From positions 247,832 to 311,831 of the forward strand of contig JAJQRA010000038.1 in NCBI GenBank assembly GCA_046533095.1: a DNA stretch of 64,000 nt, in the 5' to 3' direction. Origin of the DNA: ZAX-1 sp046533095 (GTDB lineage: Bacteria; Bacillota; Clostridia; Lachnospirales; Lachnospiraceae). Of the stretch, positions 26,100-33,959 are shown in pieces (the first letter of the stretch is position 1; every line of letters starts with the position of its first letter). A program made the translations under genes and the position numbers. Under the pieces are notes generated by a model. The model did not search any database, was not told where the DNA came from, and saw only the letters and a program-made list of their open reading frames with translations.

Positions 26100-26304
26100 G
26101 AACAAAATGCTGTTCCTATAATCAGATTTACGGTGCAAAGAGAGCACCTTTTATCAGAATTTGCGTTGCAATTTCTGATAAGCTATATTATTGAACATTA
26201 GTAGTTCAATAATCAGATTTACGGTGCAAAGAGAGCACCTTTTATCAGAATTTGCGTTGCAATTTCTGATAAGCTATATTATAGGAACAAAATGCTGTTC
26301 CTAT
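26086..26304 (+). repeat. Palindromic intergenic elements, family A, copies 2 and 3 (block duplication)
   Basis: Two copies of a module of about 85 bases. Each has AATCAGATTTACGG, the hairpin GGTGC-AAAGAGA-GCACC with TTTT, then the hairpin TTATCAGAATTTGC / GCAATTTCTGATAA (13 of 14 pairs), then GCTATATTA. The outer flanks are two identical copies of the hairpin TAGGAACA-AAATGC-TGTTCCTA (26097-26118 and 26283-26304); between the modules lies TTGAACATTAGTAGTTCAA. The whole fills the gap between fbp and ilvB. Confidence 0.92.
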
Positions 26305-26321
26305 TGGAAAAGAGGAAAAAC

Positions 26322-28043
26322 ATGGATATAACAGGAAGGAAATTATTTGTCAAAGCTTTGATGGAGGAGGGTGTTGACACGATTTTTGCCTATCCGGGTG
26401 GAATGGTCACAGACATATTGGACGAACTATACAAGCAGGATTCGATAGATTTGGTACTCCCAAGGCATGAACAAGGTTTGATACATGCCGCAGAGGGCTA
26501 TGCAAAATCATCTGGGAAAGTTGGAGTCTGCCTTGTAACAAGCGGGCCGGGTGCCACGAATATTGTAACGGGGCTTGCGGACGCACAATACGACAATATC
26601 CCTCTAGTCTGTTTTACCGGACAAGTCCCTTTAAACCTAATTGGAAACGATGCCTTTCAGGAAGTCGATATCGTGGGCATCACAAGAGGCATTACCAAAT
26701 ATGCGGTTACGGTGCGTGACAGATTAGAGCTTGGCAGAACGATAAAAATGGCATTTCATATTGCGCAAACAGGGAAACAAGGACCGGTGCTCATCGATAT
26801 ACCAAAGGATATCCAAACGGGAATCGGACCTTGCGAATACCCTAAGAGTGTGCATATTAGAGGATATAAACCCAGCGAAGGTGTCCATGTAGGACAGTTG
26901 AAAAAAGGCTATAAAATCCTTAAATCTGCGGAAAAGCCATTATTTTTATTGGGGGGGGGGATCAATATTGCCAATGCCAATGAGAAAATGAGGACACTTG
27001 TGGACAAAACCAAGATTCCGGTTGTAACGACGATTATGGGAAAAGGCGCAATCCCTACAAACCACCCTTATTATATAGGAAATTGCGGTATGCATGGAAA
27101 ATATGCGGCAAATATGGCGGTTGGTGCATGTGATGTGTTGTTTTCAATTGCTAGCCGCTTTAATGATAGGATTACGGGCGATTTAAATGAGTTTGCCCCA
27201 AATGCAAGGATTGTGCATGTCGATATTGACACGGCTGCGATTTCAAGGAATGTCGTGGTTGACGTACCCATTGTAGCGGATGCAAATTTGGCATTGGAAA
27301 AATTAATTGAGTGGGCGGAACCGCAGGAAACACAGAAATGGATCGAAACAATCAAGGGCTGGGAGCAGGAAAATCCACTGGAAATGCAACGTGACAGAGG
27401 CATGACACCACAGATGATTATGGAACAGATTAACCAGAATTTTGACGAAGGGATTATTGTCACGGATGTAGGGCAGCATCAAATGTGGGCAGCTCAGTAC
27501 ATTGAATTAAATGGTAAGAAACAATTCATTACCTCCGGTGGGCTTGGCACGATGGGATTTGGCTTTCCGGCAGCCATTGGGGCGAAAATTGCAAATCGGG
27601 ATAAAACAGTTCTTTGTATCAGCGGCGATGGAGGCATGCAGATGAATATCCAAGAGCTAGCTACTTCCATTGTACAGGAAGCACCTGTTATCGTCTGCGT
27701 ATTGAACAACTACTATCTTGGCATGGTGCGCCAGATGCAGCAGCTTTTTTATGGGAAACGATATTCGGCGACCTGCTTAATGAAACGAAGGGGCTGTAAA
27801 AATGACTGCAAAGGGCCGGGGGAAAATTGCCCGCCCTATACGCCTGATTTTGTAAAACTTGCAGAAAGCTATGGTGCATGTGGGATAAGGGTAACAAAGG
27901 AAGACGAAATTGCAGTTGCTTTGCAGGAAGCGAAAAAGCAAAACGTGACAACGATCATCGAATTTTTGATAGCCACCGAGGACATTGTCCTGCCAATGGT
28001 GAAAGGTGGCAATCCAATGTCAGAGATGATATTGGCTAAATAG
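26322..28043 (+). CDS. ilvB: Acetolactate synthase, large (catalytic) subunit
   Basis: Thiamine-diphosphate enzyme of 573 residues, first shared step of valine/leucine/isoleucine synthesis. The catalytic glutamate lies in LPRHEQGLIHAAEGYAK, and the cofactor site in SGDGGMQMNIQELATS with the following NNYYLGMVRQ. The ATG at 26322 has GAGGAAA before it; ten further codons upstream lie in repeat DNA. An insertion at about residues 484-506 carries four cysteines (SATCLMKRRGC...NDC...ENCPPY) where most bacterial enzymes have a short loop; I believe similar inserts occur in Lachnospiraceae. The regulatory subunit gene follows after 61 bases. Confidence 0.96.
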   Translation: MDITGRKLFVKALMEEGVDTIFAYPGGMVTDILDELYKQDSIDLVLPRHEQGLIHAAEGYAKSSGKVGVCLVTSGPGATNIVTGLADAQYDNIPLVCFTGQVPLNLIGNDAFQEVDIVGITRGITKYAVTVRDRLELGRTIKMAFHIAQTGKQGPVLIDIPKDIQTGIGPCEYPKSVHIRGYKPSEGVHVGQLKKGYKILKSAEKPLFLLGGGINIANANEKMRTLVDKTKIPVVTTIMGKGAIPTNHPYYIGNCGMHGKYAANMAVGACDVLFSIASRFNDRITGDLNEFAPNARIVHVDIDTAAISRNVVVDVPIVADANLALEKLIEWAEPQETQKWIETIKGWEQENPLEMQRDRGMTPQMIMEQINQNFDEGIIVTDVGQHQMWAAQYIELNGKKQFITSGGLGTMGFGFPAAIGAKIANRDKTVLCISGDGGMQMNIQELATSIVQEAPVIVCVLNNYYLGMVRQMQQLFYGKRYSATCLMKRRGCKNDCKGPGENCPPYTPDFVKLAESYGACGIRVTKEDEIAVALQEAKKQNVTTIIEFLIATEDIVLPMVKGGNPMSEMILAK

Positions 28044-28104
28044 GAAAACAGAAAGTTCAATGCCAGAGATGATAGGAAGCAAATAGTAGTCGAATGGGGA
28101 TAAA

Positions 28105-28617
28105 GTGGAGCAAAAAAGGATGAAAGACAGATGGATAGCACTACAGGTAGAAAATCAAGTGGGTGTACTGGCCAAGGTTTCCGGACTTTTTTCCGGGAAA
28201 TCCTATAACTTACAAAGCCTTACCGTGGGCACAACCGAAGATGAAACGGTATCAAGAATGACAATCTGCGTTACCAGCGACGATGTAACTTTTGAGCAGA
28301 TTAAAAAACAGCTAAACCGTATGGTAGAAGTTATTAAGGTCATAGACTTAACAAATGTACCAATTCATATGAAAGAAATATTATTTGCAAAAGTAAAGCA
28401 CTGCACCACAGCCGATAAAGTAGAGGTATTTCAAATCGCAGAAGTATTTCAAGTACAGGTGGTAGATTATGGGGCAGACTGTGTCTTGCTGGAATGCAAA
28501 TTGACAGAACGTAGAAACAATGAAATTGTACAACTATTAAAATCCCGGTTTAAAACAGTAGAAGTGGTACGTGGCGGTGCGGTTGCCATAGAATCAATTA
28601 GTACATCCTGTAGGTAG
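28105..28617 (+). CDS. ilvN: Acetolactate synthase, small (regulatory) subunit
   Basis: Regulatory partner of the large subunit just upstream, binding valine for feedback control. The N-terminal ACT domain (WIALQVENQVGVLAKVSGLFSGKSYNLQSLTVG) and the C-terminal domain (LLECKLTERRNNEIVQLLKSR ... EVVRGGAVAIES) are both present; 170 residues is the usual length. The start may be the GTG at 28105 or the ATG at 28120. The GTG has GGGGA just before it, and the ATG has only AAAAAAGG directly adjoining, so I prefer the GTG slightly. The gap to ilvE holds a palindromic element but no strong terminator. Confidence 0.94.
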   Translation: MEQKRMKDRWIALQVENQVGVLAKVSGLFSGKSYNLQSLTVGTTEDETVSRMTICVTSDDVTFEQIKKQLNRMVEVIKVIDLTNVPIHMKEILFAKVKHCTTADKVEVFQIAEVFQVQVVDYGADCVLLECKLTERRNNEIVQLLKSRFKTVEVVRGGAVAIESISTSCR

Positions 28618-28645
28618 TATAGTTTATGGAAACTGCAAGGCAGAT

Positions 28646-28722
28646 TCTGATAAAAAGGCGCATTTTTTGCGCCGTGAATCTGATTATAGGAACAGCATTT
28701 TGTTCCTATAATATAACCAAAT
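28646..28722 (-). repeat. Palindromic intergenic element, family A, partial inverted copy 4
   Basis: Reads TTCTGATAAAAAGGCGC-ATTTTTT-GCGCCGTGAATCTGATTA, then the hairpin TAGGAACA...TGTTCCTA: the module of 26086-26304 in reverse, lacking the long 14-base-arm hairpin. It lies between ilvN and ilvE. Confidence 0.8.
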
Positions 28723-28776
28723 GGAGCATAATAAATTGGTTGTGAATCAATGGATCATCAAAGAAAGAGGTGCGGT

Positions 28777-29838
28777 ATGGATATCAGATATGAACAGTGT
28801 AAGGAATTGAAAAAGAAACCGGATGCTACAAATCTTGGATTCGGGAAATACATGACAGACTATATGTTTATGATAGACTGGACAACGCAGGAGGGCTGGC
28901 ACGATGCGAGGATTGTTCCGCACGAACCAATTAAACTCGATCCGGCATGTGCGGCACTTCATTATGGGCAGACAACCTTTGAAGGGTTAAAGGCATATTG
29001 GACCAAAAAGGGGAACGTCTTATTGTATCGTCCGGAAATGAATGCACGCCGCATGATAACTTCCAATTACAGGCTTTGTATGCCGGAAATTCCAGAGGAT
29101 CTGTTTATAGAGGCAGTGAAAGCGATCGTGAAGCAGGAAATAGAATGGATACCAAAGGAACCAGGGACATCTTTGTATATCAGGCCTTTTATGATTGCGA
29201 CGGAATCTTTTCTTGGAGTACATCCGGCTAATTCCTATCAATTTATGATTATATGTAATCCGGTCGGGGCATATTACCCGGAGGGTATCAATCCGGTAAA
29301 AATTTTAGTGGAAGATGAATTTGTCCGTGCCGTAAAAGGAGGTACCGGATATGCAAAATGCGGAGGAAACTATGCATCATCTTTGGCTGGGCAGGTGAAG
29401 GCAAACGAGCAGGGATGTGCACAGGTTCTTTGGCTTGATGGTGTAGAACGAAAATATATAGAAGAAGTTGGAACAATGAACATCATGTTTAAGATAAATG
29501 GTGAAATTTTTACAGCACCTTTAGAGGGGACGGTATTGCCGGGCGTTACAAGGGATTCGATTATCCACATTTTAAAAGAGTGGGGATATAAAGTGAATGA
29601 AACCAGATTATCGATCGATGAATTAATGCAGGCGGGATGTGACGGTACATTAGAAGAGGCCTTTGGAACAGGGACAGCGGCCGTTGTTTCGCCGGTTGGT
29701 GAATTCATTTTTAAGGAAAACCATATTGTAGTAAATGATTTTCAAATTGGAGAACTGACACAAAAACTGTATGATTATCTAACCGGAATCCAATGGGGGG
29801 ATATAGAAGACAAATATGGCTGGACAGTTCAAGTTTAA
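28777..29838 (+). CDS. ilvE: Branched-chain amino acid aminotransferase
   Basis: PLP-dependent aminotransferase of fold type IV, 353 residues, performing the last step of valine, leucine and isoleucine synthesis. The PLP lysine is in GGTGYAKCGGNYASSLAGQ, with the family motifs YGQTTFEGLKAY, RMITSNYRLCMP and EEVGTMNIMF. ATG at 28777 was chosen for its AAGAGGTG site; an in-frame ATG nine codons upstream has none. It follows ilvB and ilvN on the same strand and completes part of the branched-chain pathway. The length of about 350 fits the bacterial/mitochondrial-like BCAT II subgroup. Confidence 0.95.
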   Translation: MDIRYEQCKELKKKPDATNLGFGKYMTDYMFMIDWTTQEGWHDARIVPHEPIKLDPACAALHYGQTTFEGLKAYWTKKGNVLLYRPEMNARRMITSNYRLCMPEIPEDLFIEAVKAIVKQEIEWIPKEPGTSLYIRPFMIATESFLGVHPANSYQFMIICNPVGAYYPEGINPVKILVEDEFVRAVKGGTGYAKCGGNYASSLAGQVKANEQGCAQVLWLDGVERKYIEEVGTMNIMFKINGEIFTAPLEGTVLPGVTRDSIIHILKEWGYKVNETRLSIDELMQAGCDGTLEEAFGTGTAAVVSPVGEFIFKENHIVVNDFQIGELTQKLYDYLTGIQWGDIEDKYGWTVQV

Positions 29839-29996
29839 TGAGAATTTATAAAGTTTAGAATAACATTGGAACTCCCAACAAAATATTAAGAAAGAATTTG
29901 AATGGTTTTAAAGACTTTTTCACAAACTAATGCTACGATAGAGTTTGCGGTACAATCCACCGTATTAGTTGCGAGTTGAAAGGAGTTAGGAAGTAG

Positions 29997-30179
29997 ATGA
30001 AAAAAGATGAATTTGCAAGTATCAACAAAACGAAACGGAAGGGGAACGGATTTCTCATTCTGATTGGGATAATGGCGATTTGTATTACGGGGGTGCTTTG
30101 TGCAAAGAAAATGCAACAGGATAGCCGTTATATAACGTTGGCGCCAGATAATGTAGAAGCTACAATGGAAGAAGCTTAA
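29997..30179 (+). CDS. Small hypothetical single-helix membrane protein
   Basis: A 60-residue protein: Lys-rich start (MKKDEFASINKTKRKGNG), one hydrophobic helix at about 19-35 (FLILIGIMAICITGVLCA), then a polar tail. AAAGGAGTTAGG stands before the ATG at good distance. The positive-inside rule places the N-terminus in the cytoplasm. The layout recalls small divisome or septum proteins, but nothing specific is recognised. It precedes the peptidoglycan-binding protein gene by about 150 bases on the same strand. Confidence 0.6.
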   Translation: MKKDEFASINKTKRKGNGFLILIGIMAICITGVLCAKKMQQDSRYITLAPDNVEATMEEA

Positions 30180-30327
30180 TAATGATTCATATAGATGAAT
30201 GCCAAGGATATTTGTAACCATAATAATGAGTGCACATGGAAGAAACTTTATAATGAATTTGTATACTTTTGGCAAGTTTTGAAAAAAAATGCATATGGTT
30301 GAATAAGTGGAAAAATTTGAGGTGTTT

Positions 30328-31596
30328 ATGTATACACAGAACTTACACTATATGCAGACGGAAAGCGTGGATAAAGGTACATTGCAGGTACAAGTGCAAT
30401 CTAGGCTAGGCTACATACCTATACAAAATGCAAGAGTTACCATTGCTTATGCAACAAATCCGGAAGATATTATTGAGGAATTAGTGACCGATAGCTCAGG
30501 CCAGACGCAAAGCATTGAGCTATCGACTCCTCCGCTAGAGTATAGCATGGAGCCGGGTCAGCCACAGCCATATTCAAATTATATTGTAACCGTGGAGGCT
30601 CCGGAGTATCAGCAAGTAAAAGTTACGGGGACAGAACTTTTTTCGGGAGAGAAAGCGATACAGGATATTCGGATGAATCCACAAGGGGCAGGGATTGATG
30701 AGGTGGCAAATATTGCGATTCCCCCCAATACCTTATTTGGCGACTTTCCACCTAAAATTGCAGAGGCAGAAATAAAACCTGTTGCAGATACCGGTGAAAT
30801 TGTGCTAAGCCGTGTTGTAGTGCCGGAATATATGGTCGTCCATGACGGAACGCCGGGCGATAATACAGCAGAAAACTACTATGTAAAATATCGCGACTAT
30901 ATTAAAAATGTAGCAAGCAGTGAAATTTATTCCACATGGCCAGAGAGTACGATTCGGGCAAATGTACTTGCAATCATGTCATTTAGTTTGAATCGTGTTT
31001 ACACGGAATGGTATCGTAATAAAGGCTATGATTTTACAGTTACTACCTCCACGGCCTATGATCAAAAATATATATATGGCAGAAATATATTTTCCAATAT
31101 TTCACTTATAGTTGATGAAATATTTGCCAATTATTTATCAAGGCCAAATGTAAAACAGCCGATCCTAACGCAATATTGCGATGGCGAACGGGTAACATGT
31201 CCGAATTGGCTCAGCCAGTGGGGGTCAAAATATTTAGGAGATCAAAATTACAATACAATTGACATCATACGCTATTATTATGGGAACAATATGTATGTCA
31301 ATGAGGCGGAAGAAATTTCCGGAATACCATCTTCTTGGCCGGGGGAAACTTTAAGTGTAGGGGCATCAGGCAGCAAAGTCAGGCAAATGCAGGAACAGCT
31401 GGCTAGGATATCCCAAACCTATACGGCAATTCCAACCCCTGCCGCAGATGGGGCCTTTGGTCCGGGTACAGAAAGGGCAGTACGGGAATTTCAAAGAATT
31501 TTTGACCTGCCTGCAACCGGTGTCGTAGACTATGCGACTTGGTATAAGATTTCTGCAATCTATGTGGCAGTTTCAAGGTTGGCAGAACTGGTGTAG
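30328..31596 (+). CDS. Peptidoglycan-binding domain protein, SpoIID/cortex-lytic-like context
   Basis: Protein of 422 residues. An N-terminal part with beta-sandwich character (GTLQVQVQSRLGYIPIQNARVTI ... IEELVTDSSGQTQSIEL) is followed by a middle domain (YRDYIKNVASSEIYSTWPESTIRANVLAIMSFSLNRVYTEWYRNKGYDFTVT) resembling the SpoIID/LytB family. The C-terminus (about 345-410) is a PG_binding_1 domain: VGASGSKVRQMQEQLARI ... AADGAFGPGTERAVREFQ. Proteins of this build are common in spore-forming Clostridia. The ATG at 30328 follows GAGGTG; a GTG seven codons upstream is also open. No signal peptide is seen with either start. A role in spore or cell-wall remodelling is inferred from the domains. 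Confidence 0.75.
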   Translation: MYTQNLHYMQTESVDKGTLQVQVQSRLGYIPIQNARVTIAYATNPEDIIEELVTDSSGQTQSIELSTPPLEYSMEPGQPQPYSNYIVTVEAPEYQQVKVTGTELFSGEKAIQDIRMNPQGAGIDEVANIAIPPNTLFGDFPPKIAEAEIKPVADTGEIVLSRVVVPEYMVVHDGTPGDNTAENYYVKYRDYIKNVASSEIYSTWPESTIRANVLAIMSFSLNRVYTEWYRNKGYDFTVTTSTAYDQKYIYGRNIFSNISLIVDEIFANYLSRPNVKQPILTQYCDGERVTCPNWLSQWGSKYLGDQNYNTIDIIRYYYGNNMYVNEAEEISGIPSSWPGETLSVGASGSKVRQMQEQLARISQTYTAIPTPAADGAFGPGTERAVREFQRIFDLPATGVVDYATWYKISAIYVAVSRLAELV

Positions 31597-31608
31597 TATC
31601 ATTGACTG

Positions 31609-31715
31609 TAACGATACAGTGCATCCCGGTAATGCAAAGTGTTTTGCGTAGCAAAACCCCAAGAATTGCATGCGACAAGACATGTGCTTTGTGTCTTGTG
31701 TACGTAAATGTAGCT
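31609..31715 (+). repeat. Dispersed element, family B, copy 3
   Basis: AACGATACAGTGCATCCCGGTAATGCAAAGTG, hairpin GTTTTGC-GTA-GCAAAAC, GAATTGCATGC, then hairpin ACAAGACA/TGTCTTGT. It matches the copy at 23133-23270 in order and over about 60 bases of sequence. Confidence 0.75.
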
Positions 31716-31902
31716 GTGAGGAGTATGACGGAATCGTTGCCCTTGATTTATAATAAGAGCTTATCCATAATTTACCAAAATTGTACGGTATTTTTTGCAT
31801 ATTCAATTTTCGCATAAACCGGTTGTTGCACAGTTTAGCAGAATGTTATTTGCATGGAATTTTGTGGATAGGCTTTTAATTTAAAAAGTCTTTGAAAAAT
31901 CG

Positions 31903-31931
31903 TTGACTTTTAAGTGATAACATGCTATTTT
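31903..31931 (+). promoter_or_regulatory. Promoter of the rubrerythrin leader
   Basis: TTGACT (31903-31908), 17 bases, TATTTT (31926-31931). It lies 296 bases before the rubrerythrin start, with repeat DNA between. Confidence 0.6.
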
Positions 31932-31937
31932 AAAATC

Positions 31938-31950
31938 AGTAATAATTACT
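31938..31950. promoter_or_regulatory. Candidate PerR/Fur-type operator
   Basis: AGTAATAATTACT is a perfect 6-1-6 inverted repeat just behind the -10 box, close in form to the 7-1-7 PerR box of Firmicutes. Clostridial rubrerythrin genes are known PerR targets, which fits the gene downstream. Confidence 0.5.
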
Positions 31951-31965
31951 ATTATTTAACAGTGG

Positions 31966-32210
31966 CAATTTAATAACCAGATTTACTGCTATTAAAAATA
32001 GTATCAATTTAGTAATCAGACTTACTGCTATTAAAAATAGTATCAATTTAGTAATCAGATTTACTGCTATTAAAAATAATAGCAATTGAATAATCAGATT
32101 TACGACCATTAAAATAGTAGCGGTTCAATAATCAGATTTACGCTACAAAAGATGTGCTTCTTATCAGAATTTGCGTTGCAGCTTCTGATGGGTGCTATTA
32201 CACAAGAGTG
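31966..32210 (+). repeat. 39-base tandem repeat (about 4.5 copies) running into a family A element
   Basis: Units starting CAATTTAGTAATCAGATTTACTGCTATTAAAAATAGTAT begin at 31966, 32005, 32044 and 32083 (39 bases apart), with a diverged fifth at 32121. Each holds the family A start AATCAGATTTAC plus a hairpin CTATT-AAAA-ATAG. The last unit continues into the full element, with the long hairpin TTATCAGAATTTGCGTTGCAGCTTCTGATG at 32160-32190. The array seems to have grown by repeated copying of the front part of the element. Confidence 0.88.
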
Positions 32211-32226
32211 GAAAGGGAAAAACATT

Positions 32227-32766
32227 ATGGCAAAATTAGACGGAAGTAAAACACAGGCAAATTTAAACGCGGCATATGCCGGAGAATCTATGGCAACCAA
32301 TAAGTATTTATATTTTTCAAGCAAAGCAAAAAAAGATGGCTATGTACAAATAGCATCGATTTTTGAAGAAACAGCGGCAAATGAAAAAGAACATGCAAAA
32401 CTATGGTACAAGCTGCTCCATGGTGGAATCGGCTCGACAGAAGAAAATTTAAAGGATGCCGCAAGCGGTGAGCATTATGAATGGACTGACATGTATGACA
32501 CGTTTGCAAAAGAGGCACGTGAAGAAGGATTTGAAGAGATTGCCACACTATTTGAGGGTGTTGCAAAAATTGAGAAAGAACATGAAGAAAGATACTTAAA
32601 GCTTTTGGATAATGTTCAAAAACAGGCTGTATTTTCAAAAGATGGCGATGTTATTTGGCAATGTGCAAATTGTGGGCATATCTGTATCGGAAAAGAAGCA
32701 CCAAGCGTTTGTGCAGTATGCAACCATCCACAGGCATATTTCCAAGTAAAAGCAGAAAACTACTAA
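32227..32766 (+). CDS. Rubrerythrin
   Basis: Non-haem iron peroxidase of 179 residues, reducing hydrogen peroxide in anaerobes. The N-terminal four-helix ferritin-like domain carries the diiron ligands in ExxH pairs (NEKEHAKLW, IEKEHEERY) and other glutamates. The C-terminal rubredoxin-like domain has two CxxC knuckles, CANCGHICIG and CAVCNHP. The start was set at MAKLDGSKTQANL, behind GGAAAGGG; the upstream frame lies in repeat DNA. A long leader, a promoter and a possible PerR site precede it. Its stop codon overlaps the palindrome AAGGAAC-T-GTTCCTT. Confidence 0.96.
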   Translation: MAKLDGSKTQANLNAAYAGESMATNKYLYFSSKAKKDGYVQIASIFEETAANEKEHAKLWYKLLHGGIGSTEENLKDAASGEHYEWTDMYDTFAKEAREEGFEEIATLFEGVAKIEKEHEERYLKLLDNVQKQAVFSKDGDVIWQCANCGHICIGKEAPSVCAVCNHPQAYFQVKAENY

Positions 32767-32910
32767 GGAACTGTTCCTTAATAACCTTGACATTTGACGT
32801 GGTCTTTTTCCGCCATGCTGCGTTGTCCTCAATCAGCGTAGCTTAGGCTACACCTCATTCGGACACCTTGCCTGACGAAAAAATCCCTGTGTCATCTTGT
32901 CAAGTTTATT
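32765..32910. repeat. Long imperfect palindrome (about 119 bases) after rubrerythrin
   Basis: After the short hairpin AAGGAAC/GTTCCTT (32765-32779), a larger structure is bounded by CTTGACA (32786-32792) and TGTCAAG (32898-32904). Inner pairs include TTTTTCCG against CGAAAAAA, TGTCC against GGACA, and a central hairpin GTAGC-TTAG-GCTAC. The stretch would fold into one long stem. It looks like a non-coding mobile element of MITE type or a strong terminator. No copy of it is seen elsewhere in the window. Confidence 0.7.
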
Positions 32911-33074
32911 TCGTCACAGTCCCTAAAGAATCTAAAGGCAGGCAAGAAGAGGCAAGCTAAAACAAGTAAAGATGTTCTTGACTATGGGGAACGCTATGGT
33001 GAGAACGGCGATAAGCTACGATTCACAGATCACTGTGAAAGGAAACTTTAATCGTTCTTCGAGAGGGTGCTTAT

Positions 33075-33959
33075 ATGAAATATGAATTGAAAAATGAAGA
33101 TCTGGCTTTAGGTATAGACTCGCTAGGCGCAGAAATGATCTATTTAACGTCTAGCCGGACAGAGCAAAATTATTTATGGAATAGAGACGAAAAATTTTGG
33201 AAACGTAGTTCGCCGATCCTGTTTCCCAGTGTAGGAACTATGCGTAATCAGCAATATAGCTACCAGAAGAAAGTGTATTCCATGCCCCAACACGGATTTG
33301 CAAGGGATATGGAATTTGACTGCATATCTGAAAATGCAGAGGAGATTTGGTTTCAAACGGAGGCAAACGCGAAAACACGAGAATATTATCCCTTTGAATT
33401 TAAACTGAAAATAGGCTATCGGTTAGAGAAAAATGATGTGACCGTAATGTGGACGGTTGTTAATGACGATGATAAAGATACACTTTATTTTTCCATTGGT
33501 GCACACCCAGCTTTTGCATGTCCTTTAAAGGATGGGGAAAAACAGAGCGAGTATAGTGTCTGGATGAATGCTAGAAATGATGGCGTACTATTTTCCCATA
33601 TTAATAAAGATGCATTGATGTACAATTATAAAAATGAACTACATTTATCAAAGGGCAGACATCCGTTGGCAGAAGGCTTTTTTGACGAGGGGGCCTATAT
33701 TATTGAAGATTACCAGGTGAGTCAAGTATCGCTTGTAAATCCTGAAAATAAACCTTATGTTACCGTTTCCTTTGACGCACCTTTGTTTGGACTATGGTCA
33801 CCGGAAAAGAAAAATGCACCTTTTGTATGCATAGAGCCTTGGTATGGCAGGTGTGACCGGGCAACCTATGATGGCCCATTACAGACCAGGGAATGGGGCA
33901 ACAAACTAGCGCCGGGAAAAGAATTTAAACGCCAATATACCATTACGATAGATCCATGA
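33075..33959 (+). CDS. Aldose 1-epimerase family protein (LacX-like)
   Basis: Protein of 294 residues in the galactose-mutarotase fold family, of the LacX/YeaD-like type, interconverting sugar anomers or acting on phosphorylated sugars. It shows RSSPILFPSVGTMRNQQYSY near the N-terminus, the catalytic histidine candidates in MPQHGFARDMEFD and IGAHPAFACPL, and ending SFDAPLFGLWSPEKKNAPFVCIEPWYGRCD with the catalytic glutamate, which is the usual signature. AGAGGGTG lies before the ATG. Its stop overlaps the start of the transporter gene by four bases, so the two are coupled. The physiological sugar is unknown. Confidence 0.9.
   Translation: MKYELKNEDLALGIDSLGAEMIYLTSSRTEQNYLWNRDEKFWKRSSPILFPSVGTMRNQQYSYQKKVYSMPQHGFARDMEFDCISENAEEIWFQTEANAKTREYYPFEFKLKIGYRLEKNDVTVMWTVVNDDDKDTLYFSIGAHPAFACPLKDGEKQSEYSVWMNARNDGVLFSHINKDALMYNYKNELHLSKGRHPLAEGFFDEGAYIIEDYQVSQVSLVNPENKPYVTVSFDAPLFGLWSPEKKNAPFVCIEPWYGRCDRATYDGPLQTREWGNKLAPGKEFKRQYTITIDP

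Noticed and set aside
31966..32140. CRISPR array (39-base spacing)
   Set aside because: Units are contiguous tandem copies without unique spacers, and no cas genes are near.
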